64,000 bases of DNA from Podocnemis expansa (Eukaryota; Chordata; Testudines; Podocnemididae): the NCBI GenBank assembly GCA_007922195.1, contig ML681995.1, forward strand, positions 18,438,414-18,502,413. Direction: 5' to 3'. Each line of letters starts with the position of its first letter. Within the stretch, counting starts at the first letter, position 1. A program made the position numbers and the translations under genes. A model generated the notes under the pieces. It was given only the letters and a program-made list of their open reading frames with translations, was not told where the DNA came from and did no database searches. Of the stretch, positions 20,433 to 32,587 are shown piece by piece.

Positions 20433-20861
20433 GGGTATGTCCGCATGAGGGTTTTATTTCGAAACAACACTGGTTGTTTTGAAATAAAAACCTGAATGTC
20501 CACATGACGTTCTCTTGTTTTGAAACGACAGGCTCTGCCGTTTTGAAACAAGAGCCATCGTTTTGAAACAGCTTAAACCCCTTCTGTTTCAAAACGATGG
20601 TTATTTCAAAATGGTTATTTCGAAATAAGGCCATTTGGACATGTTGTTTCGAAACAACACCATTGTTTCGAAACAACTGTTTCGAAACAACATATCCAAA
20701 CGGCCTTATTTTGAAATAACCATTTTGAAATAACAGCTGTTTTGAAAGCAGGCTTTGCCTTAATTCAAATTAACATTTTCTTAATTCGAATTAACTTATT
20801 TTGAAAAAATGACTTTATTTCGAATAACTTATTTTGAAATGATGTATGAGTGGACATAGCC
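20433..20861. mobile_element. Harbinger-like palindromic MITE (TTTCGAAA type)
   Basis: The ends are GGGTATGTCC and GGACATAGCC, flanked by AAA (20430-20432 and 20862-20864). The interior is a chain of TTATTTCGAAATAA and TTGTTTCGAAACAA palindromes with no coding capacity. Confidence 0.85.
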
Positions 20862-20960
20862 AAACTGAAGATCTCTGGCTGGAAAGAAAAACAAGGACTG
20901 ATCCAGATTTTGAAGTAGGACGGTTTGTAATGTGCAAATTGTATGTAGAAAGAGGCTCAA

Positions 20961-21320
20961 CAATGTTCCCTCTAACTTTTTGTAGGCTGTGCGTGCAAAA
21001 AATTTCTTTTGTGCAAATTTTTGGAAGCAGTGTCCAAATCTGTGCGCGCACACACCAGTGACTGTGGTCAAACTTGTGAGTGCAATGATGTAAATGTGTA
21101 TGATGCAAATAATATCTAAATTTTATTTTGATATGGTGATGGAAATGATTTTATAAATTACAAAACCTTATATGAAACATGCTATTTGAAATTACCTACT
21201 TAAAGTAGCATAAAAATATTAGCACTGTTGAATTTTTTTGTGTGCACTTTATTTTGTTGTGTGTGCAGGTTTCACACCCTGTGTGTGCACGCACATGCAC
21301 ACAGCTTAGAGGGAACATAG
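20961..21320. mobile_element. hAT-type MITE (CAATGTTCCCTCTAA family, copy 1)
   Basis: Terminal repeats CAATGTTCCCTCTAA and TTAGAGGGAACATAG. The flanks share GGCTCAA (7 of 8 bases). The interior is AT-rich with GTGCGCGCACACA-type stretches near both ends. A second copy lies at 27108-27463. Confidence 0.88.
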
Positions 21321-22184
21321 GGCTCAAGTCTAATTCCCAAAAGGATGAGACTTGTGAACACTGAAAATCAAGCAAGCCCTATTGTTTTCTTGGAAGAAGT
21401 ACCAGGAAAAAGGAAAACAGAGATGGTTTCTTGCCTCACAATGAAAAAGTTACAAGACTGGTATATCTTGAGAGTTGGGAAATTCATTTAATACATTATA
21501 AATGTTAAAATCTGTGTGTGTCTCTGTGTGTTAATTATTTCTGGATCATTAGTAATTATAATTCCTCAAACATGTAAGCGGTAGGAACTAATGTAATGGT
21601 TTGATCTGTGTTTTTGGCTGTATTTGTTTGTGTTGTTGTGATGTATTATATATTGCATATGTAACAGTATTTGTTCATGCTGAATTATTCTCTCTCATTT
21701 ATGTTAACAGAAAGATCTGGACAATCAGAGTATCTCCAGACCCTTTTCTATGGAAATCGAGAGTAATAAAGAATGGGAGAAAAGATGTTAAAATTAAAAA
21801 GAGAGAAATATAGGGGTAATGTGAGAGAGGAAAGAGAGAGAGAGAGCTCCTTTTTTCTCAGTGAGCATAAAGTAAAGAGAGAAGACAATGAGCCGAGAAG
21901 AAAAAAATTTGAAAGCAGTAAGGAAAACCTCAGCTGTGGAGGGCTGGCAAAGACAGGTGGGAGGGAGAGACAGAAGAGCCTCACTCTTAGTGATCGGTGG
22001 TGCTGTTCTGGAGCTAAGAGGGGAGGGGAGACTTGCGAGAAAACCAGGCTGGACCAATCAGGAGCTGCTTTACAACTACCTCCCAGAATGCATTCTTCCC
22101 GAACCGAGATTTCAAAACAAGAGTCATCCTCCCCCTCCCAACAACAGCCTTTTGGCCATCACGAACTTACCAAAAGCTGATGGC
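21321..22184. other. Unclassified AT-rich then GA-rich sequence, possible retroelement remnant
   Basis: This may continue the element whose integrase lies at 19980, but no LTR ends were found. A GAGAGAGA tract lies near 21825-21846 and an AATAAAG motif near 21766. I see no gene. Confidence 0.3.
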
Positions 22185-22548
22185 TAGAGATACCATACAT
22201 CCAGTTTTGCCCAGACATGTCCTCCTTTTTGGTTTTTAAATCTCCACCCAGGAGGAATTTTCAATTGCCTTAAAAACATCTGGGATTTTCCCCTTATTCC
22301 AGGGCTCTCCAAACTCGGGTGCTGTGGCCGGCCCACAGGGAGCTGCAGTCAGGCTGGGGAGTTTTAAAATCTCCCGCCCTGAGCATGCTTAGATGTGTGG
22401 CTGCATTCATTAATCATTACCCATTTTCCATGACATAATATGGTAATGATAGTTATATTAATACTACATTTTCTCCGTGTGTCCTCTGATGTCCTTTTCA
22501 TACTTCCCTGTCCTACTTTCCGTGCTTTGGTATCTGGTAACCCTACCC
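22185..22548. mobile_element. hAT-like MITE (TACCATACATCC ... GGTAACCCTA)
   Basis: The left end GATACCATACATCCAG with CAGACATGTCCTCCTTTTTG, and the right end TGGTATCTGGTAACCCTACC, match a widespread sauropsid repeat in my recollection. The boundaries are approximate and no duplication is clear. Confidence 0.5.
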
Positions 22549-23680
22549 TGAACAGACCACACTGGGCAGCAACAGCTACTCAGTCTGGGCTCCCAGACCA
22601 CAATGAAGGTGGTAGCATCTCCCCCCAGAAACCTAGCTCACTCTCTGTGCTCAGGGTACTAGAGCCAACTGACACTGGCCTCCTCTGACAGAGAAATTCC
22701 CAGAGACTTCAAGCCTCCCTGTGCTGCTCCTCAAGCTCCCAGGGACAGTCAGGCAGATATCTGGAGTCACACTGGAACTGCAGAACCAGTGCAAACTGTT
22801 ATTTTGTACCTGAACTGGAACTGAATCTGAGTCACAATTCTGCTTTACTTACTGAACTTGAAATGAACTGAGAAAAACAAAAGGTTTGGTGGGACCACTT
22901 AAAATAAAGAGCTCAAGTTTTTCAAACATTTTTAAAAAAACCAATTACAGTGATTTATTTGCATTCTAAAAAAGGACAACAAAATACTCATTTGGCTGGC
23001 GCTGACTCCCAGAATAACATGTCCCAGGACAGAGGGAAGAGAATGAGAATAGAAGGCCGGGGGGGGGGGGGGGCCAGACCACAAGGGCAGGAAGGGAGAG
23101 GTGAGGCTTGGGAAGTCTACATACATTGGGAGGCAGAAGCCCAAAGGTAAATGAACCACGGAGAAAGAAGAGGTGAGATGCTCCCCGGGCCCTGAAGTTC
23201 TTAAGAACTCGTCAAGCTCAGGGGCAAGGATAAACATGCCCCTTAAATAGGCCCCTCTCACCAGGGCCATAACCACAGCAGAGCAAACAGGTCTTTGCCT
23301 TGCGTGCCCTGGAGCGGTTCAATACTACTGCTCCATTAAATGGGGTGTTTTGCTGCCACAGGTGCCGCTATTTGCAAGGGGTGCCAAAACAGAGAATTAC
23401 GGCTCTGCCTCCCATCATTCCCAACCCCAGGTCAGCTCCTCCCTCCAGTTGCCCCACTTGAGGCAAGGTTCATGCTCCAAACTCCCTTTTCCACTGAAGC
23501 CAGCTTCAAGGCCCACTCCCATCACCCTTCCCCGGCTCTGTCTGATACATGCTCACACCCCCACAGTTGGTCTTTCTCTTCACCAATCCCAGCTGGCTGT
23601 GATACACTCAGATTCAGAGCTAGGCTCTGCAAGGAAGGCTGCCCAGTCAGTATGCCTGCACCACAGTATCTTCCAGGGGT
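22549..23680. other. No gene recognised
   Basis: A run of about 17 G residues occurs near 23059-23073. Otherwise no repeat ends or coding similarity were identified. Confidence 0.5.
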
Positions 23681-23779
23681 TGCATGCAATTAAATAAATT
23701 TGATAGTCTTTTGAAGTGCCACAGGACTCCTTGTTTGTTTTGCTGAACTAGACTAATGTGGCTACTCATTTGGAACTTT
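23681..23779 (+). mobile_element. Penelope-like fold-back family, 5'-truncated (copy B)
   Basis: It begins TGCATGCAATTAAATAAATT, continues with GTGCCACAGGACTCCTTG and TTTTGCTGAACTAGACTAA, and ends near TTTGGAA. It starts just downstream of where the hammerhead-like core would lie in full copies. Confidence 0.7.
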
Positions 23780-24640
23780 TAATATGAATGACTGGCCATG
23801 AGGGACTCTATGGTGCTTGGATGCATTGCTAACTGAAAAGAGTCTTGTTTACATTTGCTGAGTCCTCAGTAAGTTCAAAAAGTGAATTAAGTGGGAAAAA
23901 AACCCTAAAAATCTGTTGGAACTTATATTTCTCTCATATATCTATATCTATCTATAGCTATAAATCTTTATCCTAGATGGCAAAAACTACTGTCAGAAGA
24001 GGAGAAAGTCAAGAGAAAACTGTCTTTCACCATAATGTGAATGGAGATGGAAATGCCTGAATTAGAAATAATCATATCACAGAAATCACTGTCAAACATC
24101 TCTGAAATTCAAAGATAAATTGGAATTTCTTCTGAAAGCTTGCAAAATCTCCAACAAGGAAGTGATATCTGGATGAAGGCTTGCCCAAGAAAGGATCTAC
24201 CCAATTCTTGATTTATTGACAGACAAGCCACATTCTTTCAATGAGGAAGAAAACGTAGCAAACTACTGGGAACACCAAGAAAATGTTCTGCCCGTTGCCC
24301 AAGTTAATTCAATTATAAGAAATTGCACTGGTGGTTCCACTAACACAACTAAGAGTTTAAAGACAATTTAAAGAAAATTTCTAGGTCTTAGGAACTCAGG
24401 AATATCCTTTCACTGCACAGGTCCAATATGAGAAAGTAAATGTTAAAATGTGTTACTTTAGGTTGCTTAAATTGTTCATTTAAAAATTGTGTTTTTTGAC
24501 AATGCAAAAACACTATGACAATTAATGTAAAGTTTTAGTTAAAAATAGTCAAACATCAAAACAGTTTCCACTTAAATTTCAACCCTCTTTGTTAAATTTA
24601 ACTCCGTTAAGATTAAAATAGGATTTAAACCAGCAACTGA
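23780..24640. other. AT-rich sequence, nothing recognised
   Basis: No open frame of note and no repeat ends were found. Confidence 0.5.
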
Positions 24641-24644
24641 CCTT

Positions 24645-26400
24645 TTATTTTTGTTTGAGTGACTTGAACCAAGAATGAAACTGAAGATACAAAATACAAC
24701 TGAACAAACCTGGACAGTATGGCAGTTCCTTTAATATTCTTGGATGGAGTCTACCCAGACCCTCTGATTTAGTCCAGTTGAATAATTCAAGTTTGGTTTC
24801 CATTTCGGACAGGGTAGTTTCTACCTCCATGTCTTCAAAGTCATTACAGCCCCCTGCCATTAGCCCTATGAGATTCATTATTCTCATTGACAACTGAGGA
24901 AAAGTGTGTCTTTAGATTGGGGTCCTCAATCCTATATGTGTCGCAACATGGTTGGGAGCCCTCTCAACCATGTGTGACACAGGACTCTCCTGACACAAAA
25001 CCGCCACTGCTGAGGTTCACCAGGCCACCAAGGAGCTTCCACCCACTGGCAGTTTTGGTGGTGGCTTAAAAGAATGCAGGCTTGACCATGGAAATCATGC
25101 TGGCATGGTGCTTTTTGGCAGTTGCTCTTAAATGGGAAGATACTGCCAATGAAAAAAAATACTGCCAGCATTTTTAGCTGCAACGTTGAACACCCTGTCT
25201 GGCCATCACCTGCCCACTGCAACTTGCCTCACCACTGGGAAAGGCCTGTGCAAGGGTTTATTTCGGCAGCAGGGAGGCCCTTTCAGTGGTGGACTGTTTT
25301 GTGGCAACACATTCAGCTGCCATGCTGCAGTGTACTGTTGTGTCACAACACAGCAGTTGAGAACCGCTGGTTTAGATAATGGGCCATGCCTAGATTATCC
25401 TTAACCTCCACGCCATCTTCAGTGCTTAGTAGTCCCACCTCTTTGTTTTTTCCTAATTGTATGGCTGTTGAACCTTTTAGTGTTGGGTTTAATTCCCTTT
25501 GCAGGGTCCAACTCTACCTGGCTTTCAGCATGCCTCACTTTGTTCAGAACTCTGAGAGGTAGCTTTCTTTGCGGATCCTGCCTATCTTCCATTCCTTGTA
25601 GGCTTTCTGCTTTCTCTTAATCACCTGTCTGAGATGCTTGGTCTACGACTCTTGCCTGTTAATTTTTTCCCCTTCCTTGAAATGCTGGCTTCAGATGCTT
25701 CCTGCAACTTTGATATGAAGGAATTCCAAGTCTCCTCCACCTTTAGAACCCTGAGTTCTTCAGTCCAGTCCAGTCCCACAACTAATTCCCTTAATATTTT
25801 AAAGTTAGCCCTTTTGAAGTCAAAGACCCTAGTCACAGATCAATTTTTGTTTATCTTTCCATTTTAATTTGAACTGAATTAGTTAATGGTTGCTCGGACC
25901 AAGGTTGTCCCATACAACCAATCCTTTTATGAGGTCCTCACTCACCAATACCAAATCTCAAATGGCAGCCTCTCTTGTTGGTTCAACAACTATTTGATGA
26001 AGGAATCTGTCAGCTGTCACATCAAGAAAATCTGAGTCCTCATTCCTAGCACTAATCTTCCAGTCTGTATCTGGGAAATTACAAACTCTCATAATCACAC
26101 AATTCCCAGTAGTGTTTACTTCATTAAAAAGATAAAGGCGGTCTCTTTCCATGTCCAAATCAGAGTCTGGTGGTCTACAGCACACCCCAAGTGCTGTTCC
26201 ATGGGAAGCTCTAGTAGTTTTCTTCCCCAATATGATTTTTGTCCAGATAGACTCCATCTTCTCAGCACTAGTGAGAATTTCGCTGTCCAGGTAGCTAAAT
26301 ATTTCCCTGTAAAGTGCCTGGACAGCAACTTTCCCTGATGGCAGCATCCCAGCAGGGATTCCTGGAGGACAGCAGCTGCTCAGTCAACATGAATCTGAGT
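24645..26400 (-). mobile_element. Old CR1/L3-like LINE relic
   Basis: Three short frames on the minus strand keep CR1 order. The endonuclease part (26347-25958) has GVCCRPPDSDLDME and CNFPDTDWK. The linker (25836-25621) has DFKRANFKILREL. The start of the RT region (24893-24740) has WTKSEGLGRLHPRILKEL. It is heavily decayed and is split by a hAT element at 24918-25370. Confidence 0.8.
24918..25370. mobile_element. hAT-type non-autonomous element inside the CR1 relic
   Basis: The ends TGGGGTCCTCAATC and GTTGAGAACCGCTGG are imperfect inverted repeats of the common hAT terminus. TTTAGAT flanks both sides (24911-24917 and 25371-25377). CR1-derived sequence continues on both sides. Confidence 0.8.
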
Positions 26401-26989
26401 GTCTGAAATTCCCCTAAACCTCATGACTTCAATGGTAGCTGCCCTGCAGAGCTAGAACCCTCCCAAACTGAGACACCCCCTTGACTTGCCTCTTCTTTCT
26501 CTCCCTCTCCAGGATGCTGGAAACATTTGAGGAAGGTGAGTCTATGATTCCATTTAACTCTCCCTCATGCTCAGTTATGCTTGGAAATGGCACTAAATAT
26601 GGAGCTTCCCTTGGCCCAAGGAGTATGAAACACTGGCTTGGTGCCGGGGCTCATGTCTCCCTTAGCGGTTGCCTCTGCAAGGGGAAGAGTCATGAATATT
26701 TAGCTCTGAGCAGACTAATCATTCTTCAAGATAAAATCTCTCATTAGATCCTTTTTCTCCCATAGTTAATCCTTACTATTCAGAGCCCTGCAAGCCCACA
26801 CTCACTGTGCCAGCTTCCCTTTGACTGTCTCATTAGTTTTGGCTCTCTGTCAATAAGAATTAGTTCCAAGATGACATCCCTTAAACTTTCTCTGATATGA
26901 AGTTACTTTCTCTGGATTTTAGGGGCCCCACAGAAGAGCAGTGTCTGCCTGTTTGTGGGCAAGCAGAGCAGTAGAGAGTTAATCTTCTC
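26401..26989. other. No gene established; one isolated exon-like spot
   Basis: At 26513-26536 an acceptor-like CTCCCTCTCCAG is followed by ATGCTGGAAACATTTGAGGAAG and a GTGAGT donor-like motif. Without neighbouring exons I do not call a gene. Confidence 0.3.
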
Positions 26990-27000
26990 ATAAGCAGAGT

Positions 27001-27498
27001 TCAAAATTGGAAGCCATGTTAGTTTTGTTCAGAAGGACAAGCCAGGAGTCCTGTGGGACTTAGACTACTAAATTCATTTGTCACATGGTAAATTTGCTAG
27101 TCTTTAACAATGCCCCCTCTAATTTTTCATAGGTTGTGTGCGCAAAAAATTTCTTTTGTGCAAATTTTTGGAACCAGTGTCCAAATTTGTGTGCATTCCA
27201 GTGAGTGTGGTCAAACTTATGAGCACAACGAAGCAAGTGTGTATGATGCAAATAATATCTAAATTTTGTTTTGATATGGTGATGGAAATGATTTTATAAA
27301 TTACAAAACCTTATTTGAAACGTGATACTTGAAACCACCTCCTTAAAGTAGCATAATAATATTAGCACTATTGAATTTTTTTGGCATGCTTTATTTTGTT
27401 GTGTGTGCAGGTTTCATGACCTGTATGCACACGCACATGCGCACAGTTCAGGAGGGAGCATGGGTCTTTGAGTGACATAGGACTCCTTGCTTGTTCTA
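27001..27498. mobile_element. Penelope-like fold-back repeat (copy C), interrupted by a hAT element
   Basis: The left part has GGAAGCCATGTTAG and CAGGAGTCCTGTGG; the right part has GTCTTTGAGTGACATAGGAC and TCCTTGCTTGTTCT. ATAAGCAGAGT flanks both sides (26990-27000 and 27499-27509), an 11-bp duplication. No hammerhead-like core is kept. Confidence 0.78.
27108..27463. mobile_element. hAT-type MITE (CAATGTTCCCTCTAA family, copy 2)
   Basis: It aligns end to end with 20961-21320. The flanks are GTCTTTAA (27100-27107) and GTCTTTGA (27464-27471), 7 of 8 identical. It is inserted in the fold-back repeat at 27001-27498. Confidence 0.9.
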
Positions 27499-27509
27499 AT
27501 AAGCAGAGT

Positions 27510-29419
27510 GTCTGATACCTTTGAGTACCTGGAGAGCTAGTTCCAGAATTACATTGCTTTAAAATAAGTAAGGGTAAAAAGCAACCATGTTCTTTGTGAC
27601 AGGTGGCCCTTAAAGTCATCTCATGAGACTTTTTTCTTTTATCTGACAAGTGTTTACAGTGTTGAAACTTGATGCAACCTCCCACCTGGACCAAGCGGTT
27701 TCAGATTGTCAGGGTTCTGAGGAAAGAGGGATCCTGAGAGGAACCCGCACAGGTGAGGAATCTTTAGATGTACTCAAATATTGTCAGTGCTGGAAGGAAA
27801 TAGCTGGGATTCATGGCCAGCACCTTGAGAGTTGTTTGAGTTCAGGATTGTTACCCAGCATGTATCATACTCTCAGAGCACCTGCCCTCACAACAGGGCC
27901 ACACAGCAGATATTCTTCCTGGCAATCCCTACACATTAGCCAGGGGCCTTATTAACCAAGGCTGTACCCTCCCCAGCTTCCCCCAGCAGGTAAGCCACAA
28001 GACCCCACAAGGATGGCGGGAAAGCAATGCTAACCCGTCCCTCAGCTTGAGAGCTGACCTCGGTTCTGAGCAAACCAGATGACCCTTCTCTTTGGTCATC
28101 TATCACTTTCCAAAAAAAGCAGGGGGAGGGGGGAGTGAGAAATTGGCCAAAGGGGGTAATTGGAGCAAGGCCTGGTCATGGCCACACACCCCAGACCCAC
28201 TTAGCCTGAGGGAGTCTTTTCCCTCCCGCCCACTATGTTCTGGAGAGCTCTCTTCACTTCTCCCTCTCCCTCTTTTGCATTCATGGTGCTGGTTTCCCAG
28301 ACCCTATCTGTTTTAAAGTTGAGTATGCCTCCATCGGGTATGCAGTGCTATGACCTCTGTGGCATGAGTGCTGCAAATATGAGAAGTAGGACCGAGGTTA
28401 CGAGCCATGAAGAAGGGTTTCTCCCCCATGATTGAGTTTCTTCATTTTAATACCTTTGGTAAATCATCGATTATCAGGCATTGGTTGTTAGATGCCTCCC
28501 CTTGGTTGGTGTAAAGCCTAGGACTGCTTAATGGTTCCCTTCCACGAGAACATAGGGAAGGTTACAACATCTTCATTGAAGACACCTTGGCCTCAGGTGA
28601 CACCTTAAAGGTGCTGTGGCTCGCTCCAGACACAGTCACACTATCCTTACAACCCAGGATGAGTAGTCTTGTCCCTCAGGGCATACTAAAGGGGCCACGT
28701 ATGCATTGTGTCCTATTCGGGAATACTCCCTGTCCTGCCGTTCTGATGCCCCTTTTGGTCCAGCTAAGAAAAAGGGGGATTTTCCTCTCTGTCCCTTTTC
28801 CCTCTTCCTCGTGTTCCACAGTATTCGGTACCTATAGCTAGTAGAGGGGTAGGTCCAATGTCTGCTACCTCTTTCCTATAACCTTTACCTTCCAGTTGAC
28901 ACTAGTGTCAGGATACTGGACTTCTCTTCCTTAGCAGTTCCTTAATACCAACGGCTCAGATCCTTAGACTGAGTTGCCATTGGAAATTTTACATTAAGAG
29001 ATGTTAGGCCTTGCGGCCTTTCATGGATCAGCAGGATCTCCACCATGGCGGGACTCTCACCTTATCAGTCCTTGCCTGGGAAGCTGCATCATAGTGTCCA
29101 TTTACCTTGGTTAGAAGGGTCTCGGGGTTGAAACTCCCTTTTTCCCTTAAAAGCCCCACATACGAGGCTCTTCTTAATAGGCCGCCTATTCCCCACTGGA
29201 GCCAGAATTCCCAGCTCAGTTTATTCTTTACCTGGTCCTCGGGTCCAATGCCAATGCCTTAGGTCTCTCCGGGGGACCTCGCGGGCTTGAGACCGGCTAC
29301 CCTAAGTGGGAAAAGCAGTGCTGGAGGCAGACAGGGCCAACTCTGCCCATCATCCTTGAGCACGGCTAGTAGTCACCTATTATTGAATGTATCCGAGCAG
29401 CGCCTGAGGAAGAACGGGG
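27510..29419. other. No gene recognised
   Basis: This stretch is richer in short-lived frames than its surroundings (for example 28587-28841, with a Ser-rich end). Part of 28350-29400 may belong to the same element as the inverted repeat that follows, but I could not define it. Confidence 0.35.
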
Positions 29420-29711
29420 GGTTACTTACTGGTAACCATCCTTCTTCAAGATGGGCTGCTCGGATTCATTCACAACCCTCCCACCGTCCCTGCAACTGGA
29501 GTTGGTGACTTTTAGGGACTGAGGAGGAGCTGGGCAGTGGCCACATACATAGCCACAGGGTGGTTTGGGGGGGGGCGGTGGCCGTCAGCTCTCTCCTGAC
29601 AGGCTAGGGCAAAAAGTTTCTGACCAATTGTGTGCTGCAGCACGGATACACCTATTACTGAATTAATCCAAGCAGCCCATCTCAAAGAAGGACGGTTACC
29701 AGTAAGTAACC
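29420..29711. repeat. Element with about 53-bp terminal inverted repeats
   Basis: The left arm begins GGTTACTTACTGGTAACC and runs through CTTCTTCAAGATGGGCTGCT; the right arm is its complement with few differences and ends GGTTACCAGTAAGTAACC. The arms are about 53 bp and the spacer about 185 bp. The class is unknown. Confidence 0.75.
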
Positions 29712-30129
29712 CACCATTCTGTATTGGTCATTATCATCTCTGTTCTCTCCACGTGAAACAAAGTCTGTACTTATAAGTAAATAGGTGAAGACTTTCAAAT
29801 GGATTATGTAACTGATGAAGTAGCATATATATTTGACCACTGTTACATCACCAATTTGAAGCTGAATCCGGTTAGCCTTCCTCCTTGGCACCTTGAATAA
29901 AAACCTCTTCAGTGTTATCTATGCTGCCTGTTCTTGGGGAAAGAATCTTTCTTGCTTTACACACCATTATTGAAAAAAATCACTTACTTTCTCATTTTTA
30001 CCATATTATTATTTAAACATGGAATATAAATGTACCTCCATTTCAGTGTGTAGCATGTGGAGCAGTATAAACAAGTCACTGTGTGAAATTTTAGTTTGTA
30101 CAGCCTTCACTAGTGCTGATGGAGTAGAC

Positions 30130-30443
30130 CAGTGGTTCTCAACCTCTTCTCTACCACGGCATACCTTGATACCTTTATTTAGTTTGAGGCACACCCATAT
30201 AGTCTGCAAATTAAGTTATGAATATTCATGAGCCAATCCAGAACTCGGAGTCATTTTTCAAAAAATTCTGTGGCACACCTGCCCAGGGCTGACAACACAC
30301 CTGTGCGCCTTGGCACACTGATTGGGAAATGCTGGAATAGTCTGTCCTAAAATTAGACAGATATGTAGATGCATTGATATCCCCCCTGGAAAAGATCTCT
30401 GTGTAAATCCAAGACTACAAGTACCCCTGGCTGAGAACCACTG
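30130..30443. mobile_element. hAT/Charlie-like MITE
   Basis: The terminal repeats CAGTGGTTCTCAACC and GGCTGAGAACCACTG are the classic hAT-Charlie terminus. The flanks GAGTAGAC and GTCTAAAC agree at 5 of 8 bases. The interior includes GGCACACCTGCCCAGGGCTG. Confidence 0.85.
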
Positions 30444-31908
30444 GTCTAAACCAGCATTGGTCCTGTGAAGAATATGGAACTATGCCAGCTTACATTAGCC
30501 AGGGCTGAAGCCCAACATGTTTAGGGGTAACAGTACATTCAGCTAGGTAGTGAAGAATCTGTAATAGGAAGATGAGGACCTATGCTCAAAGATGGAGAAA
30601 TTTTTAAAAATACTTGAAATGTAGAACAGTTGTAGGGGTATTTTTTAAGCCATGATGCTAATAACCATTCTGTGTAATTGCAAGGGACTTGGTGATACAT
30701 CTAGGTATAATTAACTGTCAAAGATACAAATAGTCTATGTGGAAGCTTCTGTCTGTGAAACGAGAATCTAGCAATTAGTGTCACACGCCTCAATTTGTCT
30801 TACCACGCTTACCTTTTCTTTTCCGCTATTAATCAGCATTAAACTAATTCATATATCACCTATACAGTCAGCTAAGCAGTAGAGTCTCTCCTACTAAAAT
30901 TGCATGCTCAGATTCAAATGATTAACAATTGTAATTACCCCCAACATGGGTTTCTTCATAAGGTGCTGCTACACATGGGAACCTCTATTAGTGAAATGGC
31001 TGTTGATACCAACTACTGTGCTCAGTTCCTGCTGAGAAGCCATGATTTTCATCTGGTATGTTCCTCTGTATTTAGGCATACCTAGCCTAATAATATTCAC
31101 ACAAGAACTGTGTTAATCAAATCACTACACTACCAACTATCCACATGTGGTCCCAGGACAGATTTTGACCTCATGCTGTCTAAAGAGATGGTAACAAATT
31201 GTCTATACTGGAAAATTACTGATATCTGGCACTATCAGAGGTTCAACATAAGCAACATACAACTACGGAGTTCGAAATAGTCCCATTGACACTACAATTG
31301 TAGGCTGTTTTTCACACACCAAAAAAATCTATGTTTTCAGATTCTAGTTTCAAAAATGAGTTTTAGATTGTTTTACATAATTTAACTCTGTGTAGGTGAA
31401 TAAAGCCAGAAAACCAGCTGCATTTTGTGCATGTTGAATTTAGTGTCCTGAGTTGGTTAAAAACAGCAACAAGAAAAAATGTGGTTATGGAGCACCACCA
31501 AGTTTTAAAATATCTGTAAGGGAACCACAGTACTAAAAAGCTAGGGAATCACAGTATTAGAAGGCAATGCCAGCCTTAACCTTGAATGTTCTTAGCTGGT
31601 TTTATTTTCCATTCACTCACAGCTCAAGTAAATCTCTCTCCTTTTTCTTATGCTCCCTTTTCTTCAGACAGGAGTCAATTAAGATTGTTGAAGAAATATT
31701 CATAGTAATTAGATCTTCTCAAAAGTTGCTAATAAAAGTTACAAGAAGGCTGCTGCAACTTCCAGACTATATGCATTGGGGATCTTCTATAATTTGGCTT
31801 TTACATATTTTCTGTGGCTGTCTATATGTTATGTCACTAGTTGTCCCATTACCTGTTCTGGAGTCAGAAAGATAGACTTCCTGCAGTATTATCACTTCTT
31901 CCCCTCCC
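30444..31908. other. AT-rich sequence, nothing recognised
   Basis: Only short chance frames were seen, with no repeat ends or gene similarity. Confidence 0.5.
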
Positions 31909-31916
31909 ATTGCTGC

Positions 31917-32587
31917 CAGGGGTTAAACTATAATTTGGCGGGCCCCAGAACCCTCCTAAATTGGCAGGCCCCCCTCATGCCAGTGTGGGCTCCCCCTCAT
32001 CCTGGTGTGCGCCCCCTCACACACCCCAGCTACTGCCCCTCACATGCCCACCCACTACCCCAGCTACTGCCCCTGGTTTCTGTCTCGCCGCTAGCCCCCC
32101 AACCCTTCCCCACCCCCCCACTGTGCTGCACAGTCTTCCCCCGCTGCCCCGGGCCGACCTCTTCTCTCCGCGCCCTTTCCCTGCCAGGCTGGCTTGCCTG
32201 AAACCCAAACCGACCCACCCCCAGGGCCCCCTTACCTGGCCACCATGTCACTGGAGTGGCCCCAGCCACTCAGAGGCTCTGAGCATGCTCAGTGAAGCAG
32301 GCTCGGGCTGGAGCGTCTTCCTGGGCTGGGGCAGCTCCCTGCCTCCTGGAATGCATGGGAATGCTGTTCCAGGGCATGCTATTTTTAGAGGTTAAGTGTC
32401 GGGGCCCTTAAAAATAGAAAATGGAGCTAGAATGCTGCATTCTGGGGCCTGCTATTTTTAACTGGTGAGCCCTGGAACTCAGCATTCTGGCTCCATTTTT
32501 TATTTTTAGTGGCCATGGAATGCTGAGCCCTTAAAAATAGTGGGCCAGAACGCCACTCCACCATGTTCTGGCTTACTTTAACCCCTG
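31917..32587. mobile_element. hAT-type non-autonomous element, GC-rich centre
   Basis: The terminal repeats CAGGGGTTAAA and TTTAACCCCTG are flanked by ATTGCTGC (31909-31916) and ACTGCAGC (32588-32595), 6 of 8 identical. The interior joins a CCCC-rich block to several TTAAAAATAG palindromic repeats. Confidence 0.75.

Noticed and set aside
26513..26536. Micro-exon with acceptor, ATG and donor
   Set aside because: Isolated; no adjoining exons or family match, so chance is likely.
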